The notes under the pieces were generated by a model that ran no database searches, was not told where the DNA came from, and saw only the letters and a list, made by a program, of their open reading frames with translations. From Lineus longissimus (taxonomy: Eukaryota > Nemertea > Pilidiophora > Heteronemertea > Lineidae): DNA of 64,000 nucleotides. Positions 10,121-18,953 of this stretch are shown here, in pieces (within the stretch, counting starts at the first letter, position 1; each line of letters starts with the position of its first letter). The translations under genes were made by a program, and so were the position numbers. Location of the stretch: positions 2,569,501 through 2,633,500 of the forward strand of contig NC_088325.1 in the NCBI RefSeq assembly GCF_910592395.1, read 5' to 3'.

Positions 10121-11536
10121 CTAACCAACTGGCGTAAACCGCCTAGCGTATTTTATTGTCTTCTTACTCTGTCCTTTACTCATATCTTTAATTGTGTGTA
10201 CTGGTGATAATAGAACGCTATTAGGTAGCATTACTAGTCTGCGTTCTTTTCGATATTTACGTTGTTTCCGCGGTATCCCAATATGCAAATTTTTGACCGA
10301 AACAATGGTCACCTTATTAATCTTTCTTACAGTTTTCAAAGGAGCCAGAGGAGAGCATATGTCTCTGATAAATATTACACTGAAAAGTAAGTTTTTGTTT
10401 TTATGTGAAAATAAAAGCGTTGATGCCTTTCGATAGTTCGAAAAGTGGAAAATATACGGGACCGACCACACTTCCAACCGCATTATAGGTTTAGGAAAGA
10501 TACGATATATTGCAGAGAATCCTTTCTTTATCCTTTTATAGAATAAGATATGACCTTGTCGACTTCCGAAATAACGTCCTTGGGCAATGCGTTTTAAACT
10601 TTGCCAATTATTCAGTTCAAAAAGTGAATTTTGCCCGCGTATCGAAGTTATATTAAATATGGAGAGAAATGGACGACGATAGCTTCCTATGACATAGCAA
10701 AATATTACAAATATGTTTTTCAAGCCAATTGGCACGCCAAATGTACAATGTTTAGTTGAACATGCGTGATGTCGAGGGAGGATTATTGTGTCAAAATGAC
10801 GAGTTGATATCTCGAACAACTTAAGTACAACCGGTTTGTATCCACTTTCCCGCTGCACGTAGTGGAACAGCCATAATTTTCCGTTGGGAATATCACTGAA
10901 CATTTTCGTAAAACGAGAGGAAACAGACACATTATGAACGAGTGCGTAAACATTCCTTTGTTCAGGTTGGTAGACAAGTATATTTCTTAAGGCATGAACA
11001 TGCCCTCTATCATGTCGATGAACAAATAGTATCGAATTAGAATTGTCGTCAAACATAAACAGCCTGGCTTCATATTTACTCAAAATGACTGATACGGGGG
11101 GTTTGAAAACGACTGGTTCAGAAACTCTGTACGTTTGGGTTCTTTTTTCCTGAAAGAGCAGTTGTTAAAGTGTAAGTAGATGAGAGCTGCACTGCTTTTC
11201 ATTCTTGTTACCACAGTACAGTCAGCCTTTAACCAGGGACCCAGAAACGTCTTTACGGAACGCCATATGGTATGATTTACTGCCACAATTAGTATCATAT
11301 TTGACTTTGAGACGGATTTTTGCTATACCACGATCGAGTCTTGGCATGTGATAAAACCTTACCTCGAGTTGATACATAAGCCATCCTGTAGTAATCGCTA
11401 CATCCTCCCTCTCCAAACATGTTGCCTTCTCACTGTGCAGTCGGCAAACATGGCCGCCATCATGCCCTCGGGTATTAATAGTTTTGCATCTTAGCACCAA
11501 AAAGCAAACAAATGCGCAATGACACCTCGATTGCAT
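10121..11536 (-). CDS. Array gene copy 2: putative secreted protein, family unknown (type I centre)
   Basis: Exon 1 is 11536-11363 (58 codons) and exon 2 is 11149-10121 (342 codons plus stop). The intron is 213 bp with GTAAGG donor and CTTTCAG acceptor, phase 0, giving about 400 aa. The signal peptide MQSRCHCAFVCFLVLRC is followed by two Cys ('HVCRL', 'KATCLE'). The start was chosen because upstream in-frame codons (MVSTQSRIY...) would bury the hydrophobic core. Exon 2 N-terminal (YEARLFMFDDNSNSILFVHR) and C-terminal (ending ARRFTPVG) parts match all copies; the centre is type I ('VPIGLKNIFVI', 'YRRPFLSIFNIT', 'FELNNWQS'). No transmembrane segment is seen after the signal. Role unknown. Confidence 0.75.
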
Positions 11537-11861
11537 GTTTTCATCAGCAAAACTTGGCTGAATTATTTCTCGATCATGTGTAACCTTCTTGTAAATCCTG
11601 CTTTGGGTTGAGACCATTGTCAGTTATTGCCGAAAATGTACGAGACCACTATATCAAACACCAGGCATGATCATGACCACTAGGCAGTATTAATCAACGT
11701 GGCATTAATTCATCCAACATATTGACCTAATTCAATCAAAGATCTGATTAGCTTTTTCAAACAACAACATTTCAACATGAGAGAGCATCAGAACTATTTC
11801 TGTGAAGCCGAAATAGTGCGGATATTTTACAAATAATGCAATTTTATAACAAGCGTTAATG

Positions 11862-12030
11862 CCGGTGTAGAAGTTTAAAATGTCCTAGGATAAAATGTCC
11901 GGGAACAAAGGATTCTATTATGCGCTGAGCTATTGACGGTCATTGCCTCTATAGAACCATATGCCATAATGTCAGAATACAATAGGCCCGGACACCTTTT
12001 CTAGGGGGACACTTTTTACTTTTACACCGG
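11862..12030. mobile_element. MITE with CCGG ends, copy 1
   Basis: 169 bp bounded by CCGGTGTAGAAG and TTTTACACCGG; the terminal ~24 bp are imperfect inverted repeats. Units 4, 5 and 6 lack it and read 'attgccggct' at this point. This fits a 4-bp CCGG target duplicated on insertion, with the element proper starting TGTAGAAG. Other copies are at 46629-46783 and 62216-62414. Confidence 0.75.
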
Positions 12031-12234
12031 CTATAAATGTACAAGAATTACAATAAAACACACCGTGGCAACACCTTGTATACTTTTATTGAATTTCCCA
12101 TTTGTAAGCAACATATTGGCACTGATCGTTCGGCCAGACAATTGATCTGGGTATTTCCGAGTATGATTAGGACAAGCGAACATTGCCGAAAGGGAGAGGA
12201 CTAAACTGAATGGGAGACTGCCGCACGAACGCAC
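12031..12234 (-). other. Conserved open segment 'SLPFSLVxxLSAMFACPNHTRKYPDQL' family, unit 2
   Basis: A minus-strand frame with 'AMFACPNHTRKYPDQLSG' and 'NGKFNKSIQG' is open in units 2, 4 (26917-27117), 5 (30821-31186), 6 (41742-41972) and 7 (46784-47065). It lies 5' of exon 1 of the array gene in the transcribed direction. It has a hydrophobic run before 'ACPNHT', which contains a sequon (NHT). It could be an upstream exon of the array gene, but I see no strong splice donor, so it is left as a conserved open segment. Confidence 0.35.
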
Positions 12235-12273
12235 AAACTGAATCCAAACATGCTCGCTGCAGTGACAACAAAC

Positions 12274-12327
12274 AGATCCAAAGTGTATCCTGGCGGTGAT
12301 TGAGCGAACTGTATTTCGTCTCGCATG
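12274..12327 (+). repeat. Ngaro split repeat A1
   Basis: 54 bp from 'agatccaaag' to 'tctcgcatg', matching A2 at 18059-18112 except for one base. Marks the left end of the element. Confidence 0.9.
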
Positions 12328-12892
12328 TTCACCTTACGGTCGGCTTTTTTGTGCGCTCTCAGGTAATTATCTCCGTTTTTTGCCTATTTCTCGCTATTTT
12401 AGATTTTCTATACAGCTATCCCGTTTCTAAGTTTGTGCTCGTCCTTTTGCCAAATTTAGAGTTCGGTAAGGGCTATTATAAAGCTATAGTGAAGGTTCCA
12501 AGTTTTAGGTTACTTGGCAGTTTGGTTATTTGGTATGGCGGCCATTTCGGTTTGGTCATGTATACAGAGGTATAGGAAATGCATAGGTAAATGCATGATG
12601 GAAATAGGTCTGCTAGGGCAGCAAAACATTAGGTTTTACATTATGTAACATATCGAGGGTTGGGTGCGCACATGCGCTTTCCCGTCAAGCTCGCCGCGTG
12701 ATTCGTGTTACGTGACACGCCCTTTTGTGCACGCCGGAGATCCTTTGTTAACTGGCTTTTACACCTTTCAACTGGTTTTATAATCCCATTCATAATCTCT
12801 GGGCGTGAGTTTAAATTCAGGTCTGGTGGCAATCTTGTTTCACTCCCTTCTAGGCCGTGGCTAGATTGCTTCGCTCCTAGAAGTTTTCTGTC
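12328..12892 (+). other. Ngaro 5' leader
   Basis: About 565 bp between A1 and the gag start, without a long frame in sense. It presumably holds the promoter and 5' untranslated region; no TATA box was seen. Confidence 0.5.
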
Positions 12893-13933
12893 ATGGCTTC
12901 CAATAACATATTATTGCGGAAAAGGCACTCATTAGTGGGCAGAGATTTGCTGCCCATTTTGAAGCTTCTCGCCCGTTTCAAGGACGACGACCTCCCGGAC
13001 CCACTTGCTCGTATACGCCTCAACCGCCCTACCGTACAATTGGACGTCCCCGACATAGCAGTAGCCTTTCAGGAACTCACGGGTGAAGATGCGGTAGATT
13101 TTTTCAGAATGTCAGGTCGAGAAGATTCGGTAGGCACCTTCCGCCTGCTGCTACATTCGGCCATTGTGGTTGCGAACGAGTATGGACAGCCCGTTGGACA
13201 ACAATTGCATGAAGACGAAGCACCAGTAGCCAAAGCCCCTCGCCTCGACCGTCAAGAACAGGATGAGGAAACCGCGCCGCGTTTACGGGAACGAATTCTA
13301 GAACTAGAAAAGAGAGAAAAGAACCGAAAGGCAGAACCGGTGGAGGCAGTCCTGAGGAAGGTGAGGAATTTATCCTTACAAGTAAAGCCCAACGTTACCC
13401 TCATCCTAGCCACTTTAGACGAACTAGTGGCGTGCGCCAAGGACCAAGATCACAAAGATTTGCACCTCTTTTACGAGCTCGGCAAACAAGCTGAACGTTT
13501 CAAAGATACTGTTGATATCCCCACTTTTTGTCTTTCCGCATTGGGTGGAGGCCAGTCTGACGTAATAATGAAAGCTTTAGCCAAGTGCAAAAAGGCCAAA
13601 AAGTTGGTAAAAAAGCCGCTTCGTTCCAGGTCACAGTCTCCACCGGTTACCTCTTCTGCCGTATCCTCTTCCCCCCTTCAGCATGTTTACGCGCAGCCTC
13701 CCCCACCTCCCCAGCATCAGTTTGGCTTTGGTGGCTATGGTGCCGCTTACGGTCAGGGATATGGCGGGGGTTATGGGTACGGCAGAGGTAGAGGTCGCGG
13801 CAGGGGTTATGGCGGTTATGGTTATGCTAGAAATAACCCGGGCCCATGTAATTTTTGCGGTGAGGTTGGGCATTGGTACAAAGAATGTGAAAAGATGAAG
13901 TTGGCAAAGGCCCAATTTGACAACAAGAAATAG
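12893..13933 (+). CDS. gag: Ngaro Gag-like protein with CCHC zinc knuckle
   Basis: 346 aa, intact, with the start in a tcATGG context. The N-terminal ~120 residues carry no recognised domain. A charged coiled-coil-like segment follows (about 130-155, 'RLRERILELEKREKNRK'), then a Ser/Pro-rich stretch ('SRSQSPPVTSSA'), a Gly/Tyr/Arg-rich region (about 285-312, 'GYGGGYGYGRGRGRGRGYGG'), and a CX2CX4HX4C zinc knuckle C319/C322/H327/C332 ('CNFCGEVGHWYKEC'). The layout is that of a retroelement nucleocapsid protein, so its likely role is packaging of the element RNA. It is followed after 192 bp by the RT frame, possibly through a spliced intron. Confidence 0.85.
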   Translation: MASNNILLRKRHSLVGRDLLPILKLLARFKDDDLPDPLARIRLNRPTVQLDVPDIAVAFQELTGEDAVDFFRMSGREDSVGTFRLLLHSAIVVANEYGQPVGQQLHEDEAPVAKAPRLDRQEQDEETAPRLRERILELEKREKNRKAEPVEAVLRKVRNLSLQVKPNVTLILATLDELVACAKDQDHKDLHLFYELGKQAERFKDTVDIPTFCLSALGGGQSDVIMKALAKCKKAKKLVKKPLRSRSQSPPVTSSAVSSSPLQHVYAQPPPPPQHQFGFGGYGAAYGQGYGGGYGYGRGRGRGRGYGGYGYARNNPGPCNFCGEVGHWYKECEKMKLAKAQFDNKK

Positions 13934-14161
13934 GTCTAAGGTAAAATAGTCCGGTACGCTAAGTGGTATAAGTGTATTGTTTAGAAAACCGTTAATAAGT
14001 AAAGCAATTTTGATTTTGAACATCTTCCTCTCTCTCAGCTCAAGGGATCTTGACCCTTGCGGACCTAGTTCGCGCGAGCTGTGAGTTAGGAGAAGTTCTC
14101 CCTTTGATAGTCTGATACGCCTGTAATGAGATGTTTCTACATTTTATTTTGGTTCTTGCAG
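13934..14161 (+). other. Possible intron between Ngaro gag and RT
   Basis: The gag stop is followed by 'ctaagGTAAAA' near 13940, and a good acceptor ('ttttggttcttgcAG') ends at 14161 inside the start of the RT frame. Introns at this place are known for some Ngaro elements. Splicing here is an inference from these two signals only. Confidence 0.4.
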
Positions 14162-16384
14162 GAATCCCCCCCTACTATCTCACTGGGGCACTTTAAGCCA
14201 GAGATTCCAGAATGGGAATATGAGGTGAAATTTAATCCAATTGCTGCCAAAAAGGTCAAGAGGTTACAGGCGTCTTGGACTACCATTGGGGAAACTTCTC
14301 CTGACTTCACAGCTCAACAATTCAAACTCAATCAGGTTGTAAATGATGTATTACTTCTACAAAAAACTCCGGTGCCTTTGGACACTTTGCCTTTAAGGGA
14401 CCCTGAACACTTTGTCGCTGGACAATTGCATCAAAATATTGAACTTTGGAGTTCCATAATGAACGATTTCCCAGAGAGCGGGATGGTTCACACTTGGTTG
14501 GAAAAAGGGGTTGATGTGCATTCTTTCTTTAGGCCATTTAAGGGTGAATTCAAGGGTCAGAAATACAATTCAAACGAACCCCCAGTTAGTTTTTTTCCTA
14601 ACTCTGTCCATTGTCAGAAACAAGCTGCTTTTATTTCCGAAACCTTGAATGATAGAATCAAAGCAGGTTCAGTCAGAGTTTGGGGTAAAGTTGGGGAGTG
14701 TCCGCCCCCTAAAGTAGTCATGCCCTTGGTAGTTGAACCTTCAAAGCCGAGATTATGCAATGACCAGAGATTCCTTAACCTGTGGATTAAGGATTCTCCC
14801 TTCACATTAGATACATTGAAAGAAGTACCGCGATTGGTACACAAAGATGCTCTCATGTTTGCCACTGATGAGAAATCGGGGTATGACCATATTAAATTAT
14901 CGCAAACTTCGCAAACGTATTTTGGCATGGAATGGGCAGGTTGGTACCTAGTTTGTACGACGCTTCCGTTCGGATGGAAATCATCGGCTTATGTTTATCA
15001 AACTGTAGGCTATGCAGCTACAACCTTCTTAAGACATTTGGGGATCCCAACCATCCAGTATATTGACGACAGATTCTACGTGGTCCCTAAGAATATTGAC
15101 GCGTCAAGCATTCCTTTGCTTTGGGTCTTTTTGGTATTATATATCCTTACAGAACTAGGTTACACGTTCTCCTTGCCAAAATGTGTTTTGCAACCTATGA
15201 TGGCGCTCAAGTCCTTAGGGTTTCTAGTAGATTCTAGCAGGCAGGCGTTTCTTCTGCCATCTGATAAGAAACAGAAGTTTAAGGTTTTGCGCGAGGAAAT
15301 TCTTCGTCAGCCCTTCGTCAGCCTTAAAACGCTACAAAGATTCGCGGGTAAATGCATTTCTATGATGTTGGTTTTTCCGACCGCAAAACTATTTACGAGA
15401 GAGTTGTTTAGCGCAATAGCCAAAGCTTCGAAAAACAGTAAAACCATCCCAATCTCTGGCCCCCTACGGGACGAGATACAATTCTGGGCATTTTTGGATG
15501 ATTGGCATGGGCATTTTTCTTGGAGACCAGAAAAACATTTACATTACGCTCTGGCTACTGATGCTTCGGGATATCGCTATGGCGCGGTCACTCTATCAGG
15601 GCCACAGGTTGGTCATACTTTAGGTGATTATTGGGCTGCAGATGATATAAGGCCGATTCATGTCAAAGAGGCCGACGCCCTCTATTCTTCCCTCTTAGCA
15701 TTGAGTACAAATATAAAAGACCACCGGGTAGACGTTAAAGTCGATAACACAAGCCTAGTTTCGTCGTGGAATAACAAGGGTTGCAAGGACAACGCCTTAA
15801 ATGAAATGCTCATAAAATTGTTTCATCTTACTCAGCAATTAAATATTGACTTACGTTTGCAGTACATTTCTTCGGCAGAAAACCCAGCAGATGCTCCTTC
15901 TAGGGCGATTTCAGCTCAGGACACTATGTTGGCAAGTGAAAAATGGTTCCAATTGGAGTTACTCTATGGCCCGCACGGAGTAGACCTCATGGCATGTGAC
16001 TCAAATGCAATGCGTTCAATACAGGGCGATGTTTTGAGACATTTTACCCTGCACCCTTCACCTCTGTCAGCGGGTCAAAATGTTTTCGCCCAGGAAATAG
16101 CTAAGGAGCTAAATCCTTACGTTTTCCCACCTATCGCTGTCATTCTACCCCTTATTCAGTTTTTGATCCAGCAGGAAATCCCAGTTTCCACGCTTGTGCT
16201 ACCCATGACGTCACCCGCGCCAATATGGTGGCCACTATTAAAGCCCAGGATAATTTCACAGGTTTGCCTTGGGGTTAAAGGAGAAAAGGGCGTAGTATAT
16301 TATCCCTCCAGGCAGGGGTTCATCAGAGATAACGTCGGTTTGAGATGGCCATTAATGGCTTTTCGAATTAGCTGCACATCATAA
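14126..16384 (+). CDS. Ngaro reverse transcriptase / RNase H
   Basis: 752 codons, intact. If the acceptor at 14161 is used, the first ~12 codons are intronic. The RT palm has 'ATDEKSGYDHIKLS' (first Asp motif) and the catalytic 'YIDD' box (Y312-D315). RNase H follows, with 'ATDASGYRYG' (Asp about 479), 'KEADALYSSLLAL' (Glu), 'VKVDNTSLVSSW' (Asp) and 'ENPADAPSR' (Asp). The tail 'GVDLMACDSNA', 'SPLSAGQNVFAQE' and 'VFPPIAVILPLI' is the conserved post-RNase H region of DIRS-like elements; the frame ends about 60 residues later, with no room for a methyltransferase. It should copy the element RNA into DNA for recombinase-mediated integration. No in-frame defect is seen. Confidence 0.9.
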   Translation: MRCFYILFWFLQESPPTISLGHFKPEIPEWEYEVKFNPIAAKKVKRLQASWTTIGETSPDFTAQQFKLNQVVNDVLLLQKTPVPLDTLPLRDPEHFVAGQLHQNIELWSSIMNDFPESGMVHTWLEKGVDVHSFFRPFKGEFKGQKYNSNEPPVSFFPNSVHCQKQAAFISETLNDRIKAGSVRVWGKVGECPPPKVVMPLVVEPSKPRLCNDQRFLNLWIKDSPFTLDTLKEVPRLVHKDALMFATDEKSGYDHIKLSQTSQTYFGMEWAGWYLVCTTLPFGWKSSAYVYQTVGYAATTFLRHLGIPTIQYIDDRFYVVPKNIDASSIPLLWVFLVLYILTELGYTFSLPKCVLQPMMALKSLGFLVDSSRQAFLLPSDKKQKFKVLREEILRQPFVSLKTLQRFAGKCISMMLVFPTAKLFTRELFSAIAKASKNSKTIPISGPLRDEIQFWAFLDDWHGHFSWRPEKHLHYALATDASGYRYGAVTLSGPQVGHTLGDYWAADDIRPIHVKEADALYSSLLALSTNIKDHRVDVKVDNTSLVSSWNNKGCKDNALNEMLIKLFHLTQQLNIDLRLQYISSAENPADAPSRAISAQDTMLASEKWFQLELLYGPHGVDLMACDSNAMRSIQGDVLRHFTLHPSPLSAGQNVFAQEIAKELNPYVFPPIAVILPLIQFLIQQEIPVSTLVLPMTSPAPIWWPLLKPRIISQVCLGVKGEKGVVYYPSRQGFIRDNVGLRWPLMAFRISCTS

Positions 16385-16456
16385 TGTGCGATATCCTTCG
16401 AATATACTCTGTGGATGACGCTTTAATCTTGATTATTTCAGAAAATCAGCGTTGAC

Positions 16457-17641
16457 ATGGGGGCAATTGACAGGCGGCTCCAGGAGTTGGATAAGGCGGC
16501 TTCCGCAACCCCCCTTATGAAGAAAAGGCAATCCCTAAAAAACGAGCTGTTGCAATTTTTGGCACAACTGCCTAAGAGGCCAACCCTGGAACGGGTTTCT
16601 CCAAAAGATCTAACACGATTTTTAGTATGGAAAGACAAAGCCGGTAGGACACAGATCCATAATGCTTCCTGTATATTCCTCGGGCATCATGGTAAATTCC
16701 ACTGTGGGTGTCCTACCCGTCTTGCCTTCGGTACGTTAGAAGGATTAGTCCGGTCCCTGAAATCCATTATTTCTGAAGAAACCGACAGGGGCAGCACGTG
16801 GGATATTTTCTCCGGGGTTGGGAATCCGGCTGATTCACCTCCTGTGAAATCGTATTTGAAGAGTGTCAAACGAGAGCAAGGTTTCTCGCACGTAGTTGCC
16901 AAGCAGGCAAAACCCTTGTTCATGGATAAGCTTCAAGCTATTTCAAAATATATCGATAACCAGATTAAAAGACCAGATCTATCCCTTAGGGAGCAATTCG
17001 TTTTGTCCAGAGACCAAGCTTTTCTCAAGATGCAGTTCTTTGCCGGGGATAGGGCGAGTGATTTGGGAATTTTAAAAACACAGGAAGTTAAACGCTTACC
17101 CGATGGATCAGGTCTTGTAATCTCTCATTCCCATGGGAAATCGTTTTCGGTAAACAAAGTGAATACCTTCATTGTTAAAGAATGTCCAAATCATCTTATT
17201 TGCCCGGTAAAGGGAGTTCAGCAGTATATCTCCAAGGCACAAACCTGGGGGGTGGATCTTACGGTCGGATATTTATTCCGTCCAGTCTCAGAAGCCGGTG
17301 TAGTGTTGGATGCGCCTATTTCGTACAGTGCAATTTACGATAGATTAAAGATTTATCTAAATACATTGGGGATCAACCAGGGTGAGACCCCTCACGGCTT
17401 AAGAGCCGGCTGCTCCATTACTTTGCTTCTGTCGGGGGCAGCTTCAAGCCCGGCGGAAGTAATGTCTCATGTTGGTTGGTTCACAGAGGCATCAGCAGAG
17501 TACTACAGTCGGTCAGATATTTTGGTAAAAGCGGCTAATGTGTCCGAAGCCCTGGCTGACAGTTCTCGTCGGCCAGAAGCGGTTAAAACACTTTACAGTA
17601 AGTTTGGCGATGTTGATAATTTCCCAGCAGCGTTCCCTTGA
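16457..17641 (+). CDS. Ngaro tyrosine recombinase (integrase)
   Basis: 394 aa, intact, the last frame of the element. An acceptor-like 'cttgattatttcAG' at about 16440 precedes the start, so it may be spliced rather than started at M1. Catalytic residues of the tyrosine recombinase family are readable: Arg in 'AGDRASDLG' (about R199), 'HGLR' (H313...R316), His in 'SHVGW' (H338) and Tyr in 'AEYYSR' (Y349/Y350). It should integrate the circular cDNA through the B-A junction, without target duplication. All key residues are present, so this copy could be recently active. Confidence 0.9.
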   Translation: MGAIDRRLQELDKAASATPLMKKRQSLKNELLQFLAQLPKRPTLERVSPKDLTRFLVWKDKAGRTQIHNASCIFLGHHGKFHCGCPTRLAFGTLEGLVRSLKSIISEETDRGSTWDIFSGVGNPADSPPVKSYLKSVKREQGFSHVVAKQAKPLFMDKLQAISKYIDNQIKRPDLSLREQFVLSRDQAFLKMQFFAGDRASDLGILKTQEVKRLPDGSGLVISHSHGKSFSVNKVNTFIVKECPNHLICPVKGVQQYISKAQTWGVDLTVGYLFRPVSEAGVVLDAPISYSAIYDRLKIYLNTLGINQGETPHGLRAGCSITLLLSGAASSPAEVMSHVGWFTEASAEYYSRSDILVKAANVSEALADSSRRPEAVKTLYSKFGDVDNFPAAFP

Positions 17642-17989
17642 GCAGATTTCGATGTATATTTTTATGCATTTTCGTATTGTAATTATTGCATGATTGTGTT
17701 GGTTAGAGTGTGGCCTCGCCTTTTCGCTACATGCATCATCATACTAAAACCATACCGTGTAATCTTCTGTGGAATTTAAAATACAGTGTTGGGTTCTTAT
17801 AATAAAGCAATGTTAGAATTTAAGTTACAATTTCTCGTTACCTTATTTTCGAATTCCGGACTAATTAGTCCCTAATTAATAATTAATTATGGCGGATTAA
17901 TTAGTTAATTTTGTTTAAGTATTGGGAAAGGAGTTATGAAGTAGGGCATGTTTCTCCGGGATGGTTGAGAGCCCGGGCTTGCGCGCCTG
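17642..17989 (+). other. Ngaro 3' untranslated region
   Basis: About 350 bp between the recombinase stop and B1, with the poly(A) signal. It contains an AT-rich, partly palindromic patch of TAATTA repeats (about 17860-17915). Confidence 0.55.
17801..17806 (+). terminator. AATAAA polyadenylation signal of Ngaro
   Basis: AATAAA about 160 bp after the recombinase stop and before B1, a plausible 3' end signal for the element transcript. Confidence 0.45.
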
Positions 17990-18058
17990 TACATTTTCAC
18001 ACCCCAACACTTAAATGTGAAGATCATACACAAGCCTGGAGACACTTTGGGTATGTGC
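17990..18058 (+). repeat. Ngaro split repeat B1
   Basis: 69 bp starting 'tacattttcacacccc' and ending 'gggtatgtgc', identical or nearly so to B2. It abuts A2 directly. Confidence 0.9.
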
Positions 18059-18112
18059 AGATCCAAAGTGTATCCGGGCGGTGATTGAGCGAACTGTATT
18101 TCGTCTCGCATG
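18059..18112 (+). repeat. Ngaro split repeat A2
   Basis: 54 bp matching A1 at the left end. Confidence 0.9.
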
Positions 18113-18267
18113 GACACCCAGAAGGAAGACAGTTTGGCGTGTACAGGTTAATGTAAACCCTGTGTACGATGGCAGGCTCTGGAGCCACTACAGTGGATTG
18201 GCTTTCCCCTCCCTCCCCGCCCTAGTATCCGGATTGCTTTAGAGCCGTGTATGTATCTTCGCGCCAT
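18113..18267 (+). other. Ngaro A2-B2 spacer
   Basis: 155 bp present once, between A2 and B2. No open frame or repeat seen. Confidence 0.6.
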
Positions 18268-18336
18268 TACATTTTCACACCCCAACACTTAAATGTGAAG
18301 ATCATACACAAGCCTGGAGACACTTTGGGTATGTGC
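18268..18336 (+). repeat. Ngaro split repeat B2
   Basis: 69 bp matching B1; ends at the right junction with the array ('actccacaagttg'). Confidence 0.9.
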
Positions 18337-18603
18337 ACTCCACAAGTTGAACCTCTGCCCGAGATGCCACTTCAAAGTTTATATTTCAATCCTTTATACT
18401 TCCTTTTTGCCATCTATAGTCGATCCTTTTATCACTTGAATTACCCTGAAACAGTGTGGTATTCAAATTACTATACTGGCTACTGGCCGCCGGATATTGA
18501 CAATAGACCCGACGAAAATCTTTGTTGGTTGGTGAAATTAAGGGGCAAATGGTTTGAAAGGCGCTGCTGCAGTTTCTTTGAAATTATTGCTAACAAATCT
18601 TAA
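18337..18603 (+). other. Conserved open segment 'YHLNYPETxWYSNYYTGYWPPDIDNRPDE', unit 2
   Basis: An open plus-strand stretch with 'RSFYHLNYPETVWYSNYY' and 'RRCCSFFEIIAN'. It is open also in unit 5 (31105-31323), but stops or frameshifts break it in units 4, 6 and 7. It could be a decayed exon or conserved non-coding sequence. No family recognised. Confidence 0.3.
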
Positions 18604-18816
18604 AATTTCCTGCGTCATTATATCATGCGGGTGAACGAAATCAATATGCAGAGGTTTAGAGTTTTTCTGACAATTTTTTTCCATTTTTGGCCCACCCGGT
18701 ATCATAAGGAACATGTTGTAGTTTCTTCTCCAAACTCGTGAGTGCCAGGAAGGCAGTAGGAATCAAATTCTCCATTCAAATGACGGTAAGAAACGGCATT
18801 CGCATGATATTTGGCA
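18604..18816. other. End of unit 2
   Basis: Short conserved array sequence ('cagaggtttagagttttt', 'ttggcccacccggtatcat'). It ends at a sharp junction with a gypsy leader relic; no gene seen. Confidence 0.5.
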
Positions 18817-18953
18817 CATCAAACTTATGTTACAGTTAGTACCGGTGTGGTACACAGATAAGTCACAAATGGACATCACAAAGTTCAACACACTCTTGAA
18901 CTAAGGCGACAAACTTTCGCCCGAAATTGCAGTGCAGTGTAGTGCATGCATGA
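18817..18953 (-). mobile_element. Short gypsy 5' leader relic
   Basis: 137 bp matching 37881-38015 of the gypsy leader, joined directly to array sequence on both sides. It is a third remnant of the gypsy insertion, without LTR. Confidence 0.85.

Larger units (their letters stand above)
11540..12273. other. Unit 2 upstream region of gene copy 2
   Basis: Holds a MITE (11862-12030) and a conserved minus-strand open segment (12031-12234, separate entries). The rest is AT-rich with no recognised promoter motif. Confidence 0.5.
12274..18336 (+). mobile_element. Ngaro-like tyrosine-recombinase retrotransposon
   Basis: A 6063-bp element with split direct repeats A1 (12274-12327), B1 (17990-18058), A2 (18059-18112), B2 (18268-18336). 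B1 and A2 abut exactly, as expected of the circular junction in Ngaro and PAT elements. It encodes Gag, RT-RNase H and a tyrosine recombinase, all on the plus strand. No methyltransferase domain is seen after RNase H, which favours Ngaro over DIRS1/PAT. The flanks join as 'caaac|actccacaag'. Unit 6 (about 41970) has this empty site intact, so the insertion is precise and without clear target duplication, as expected for recombinase-mediated integration. Confidence 0.9.
7139..18816. repeat. Tandem array unit 2 (enlarged by two insertions)
   Basis: Contains the conserved array landmarks, plus a 1.72-kb insertion (7849-9569) and the Ngaro element (12274-18336). Without these the unit is about 3.9 kb. 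Its left ~4 kb is near-identical to the corresponding part of unit 4 at an offset of 15,034-15,035 bp. Confidence 0.85.
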
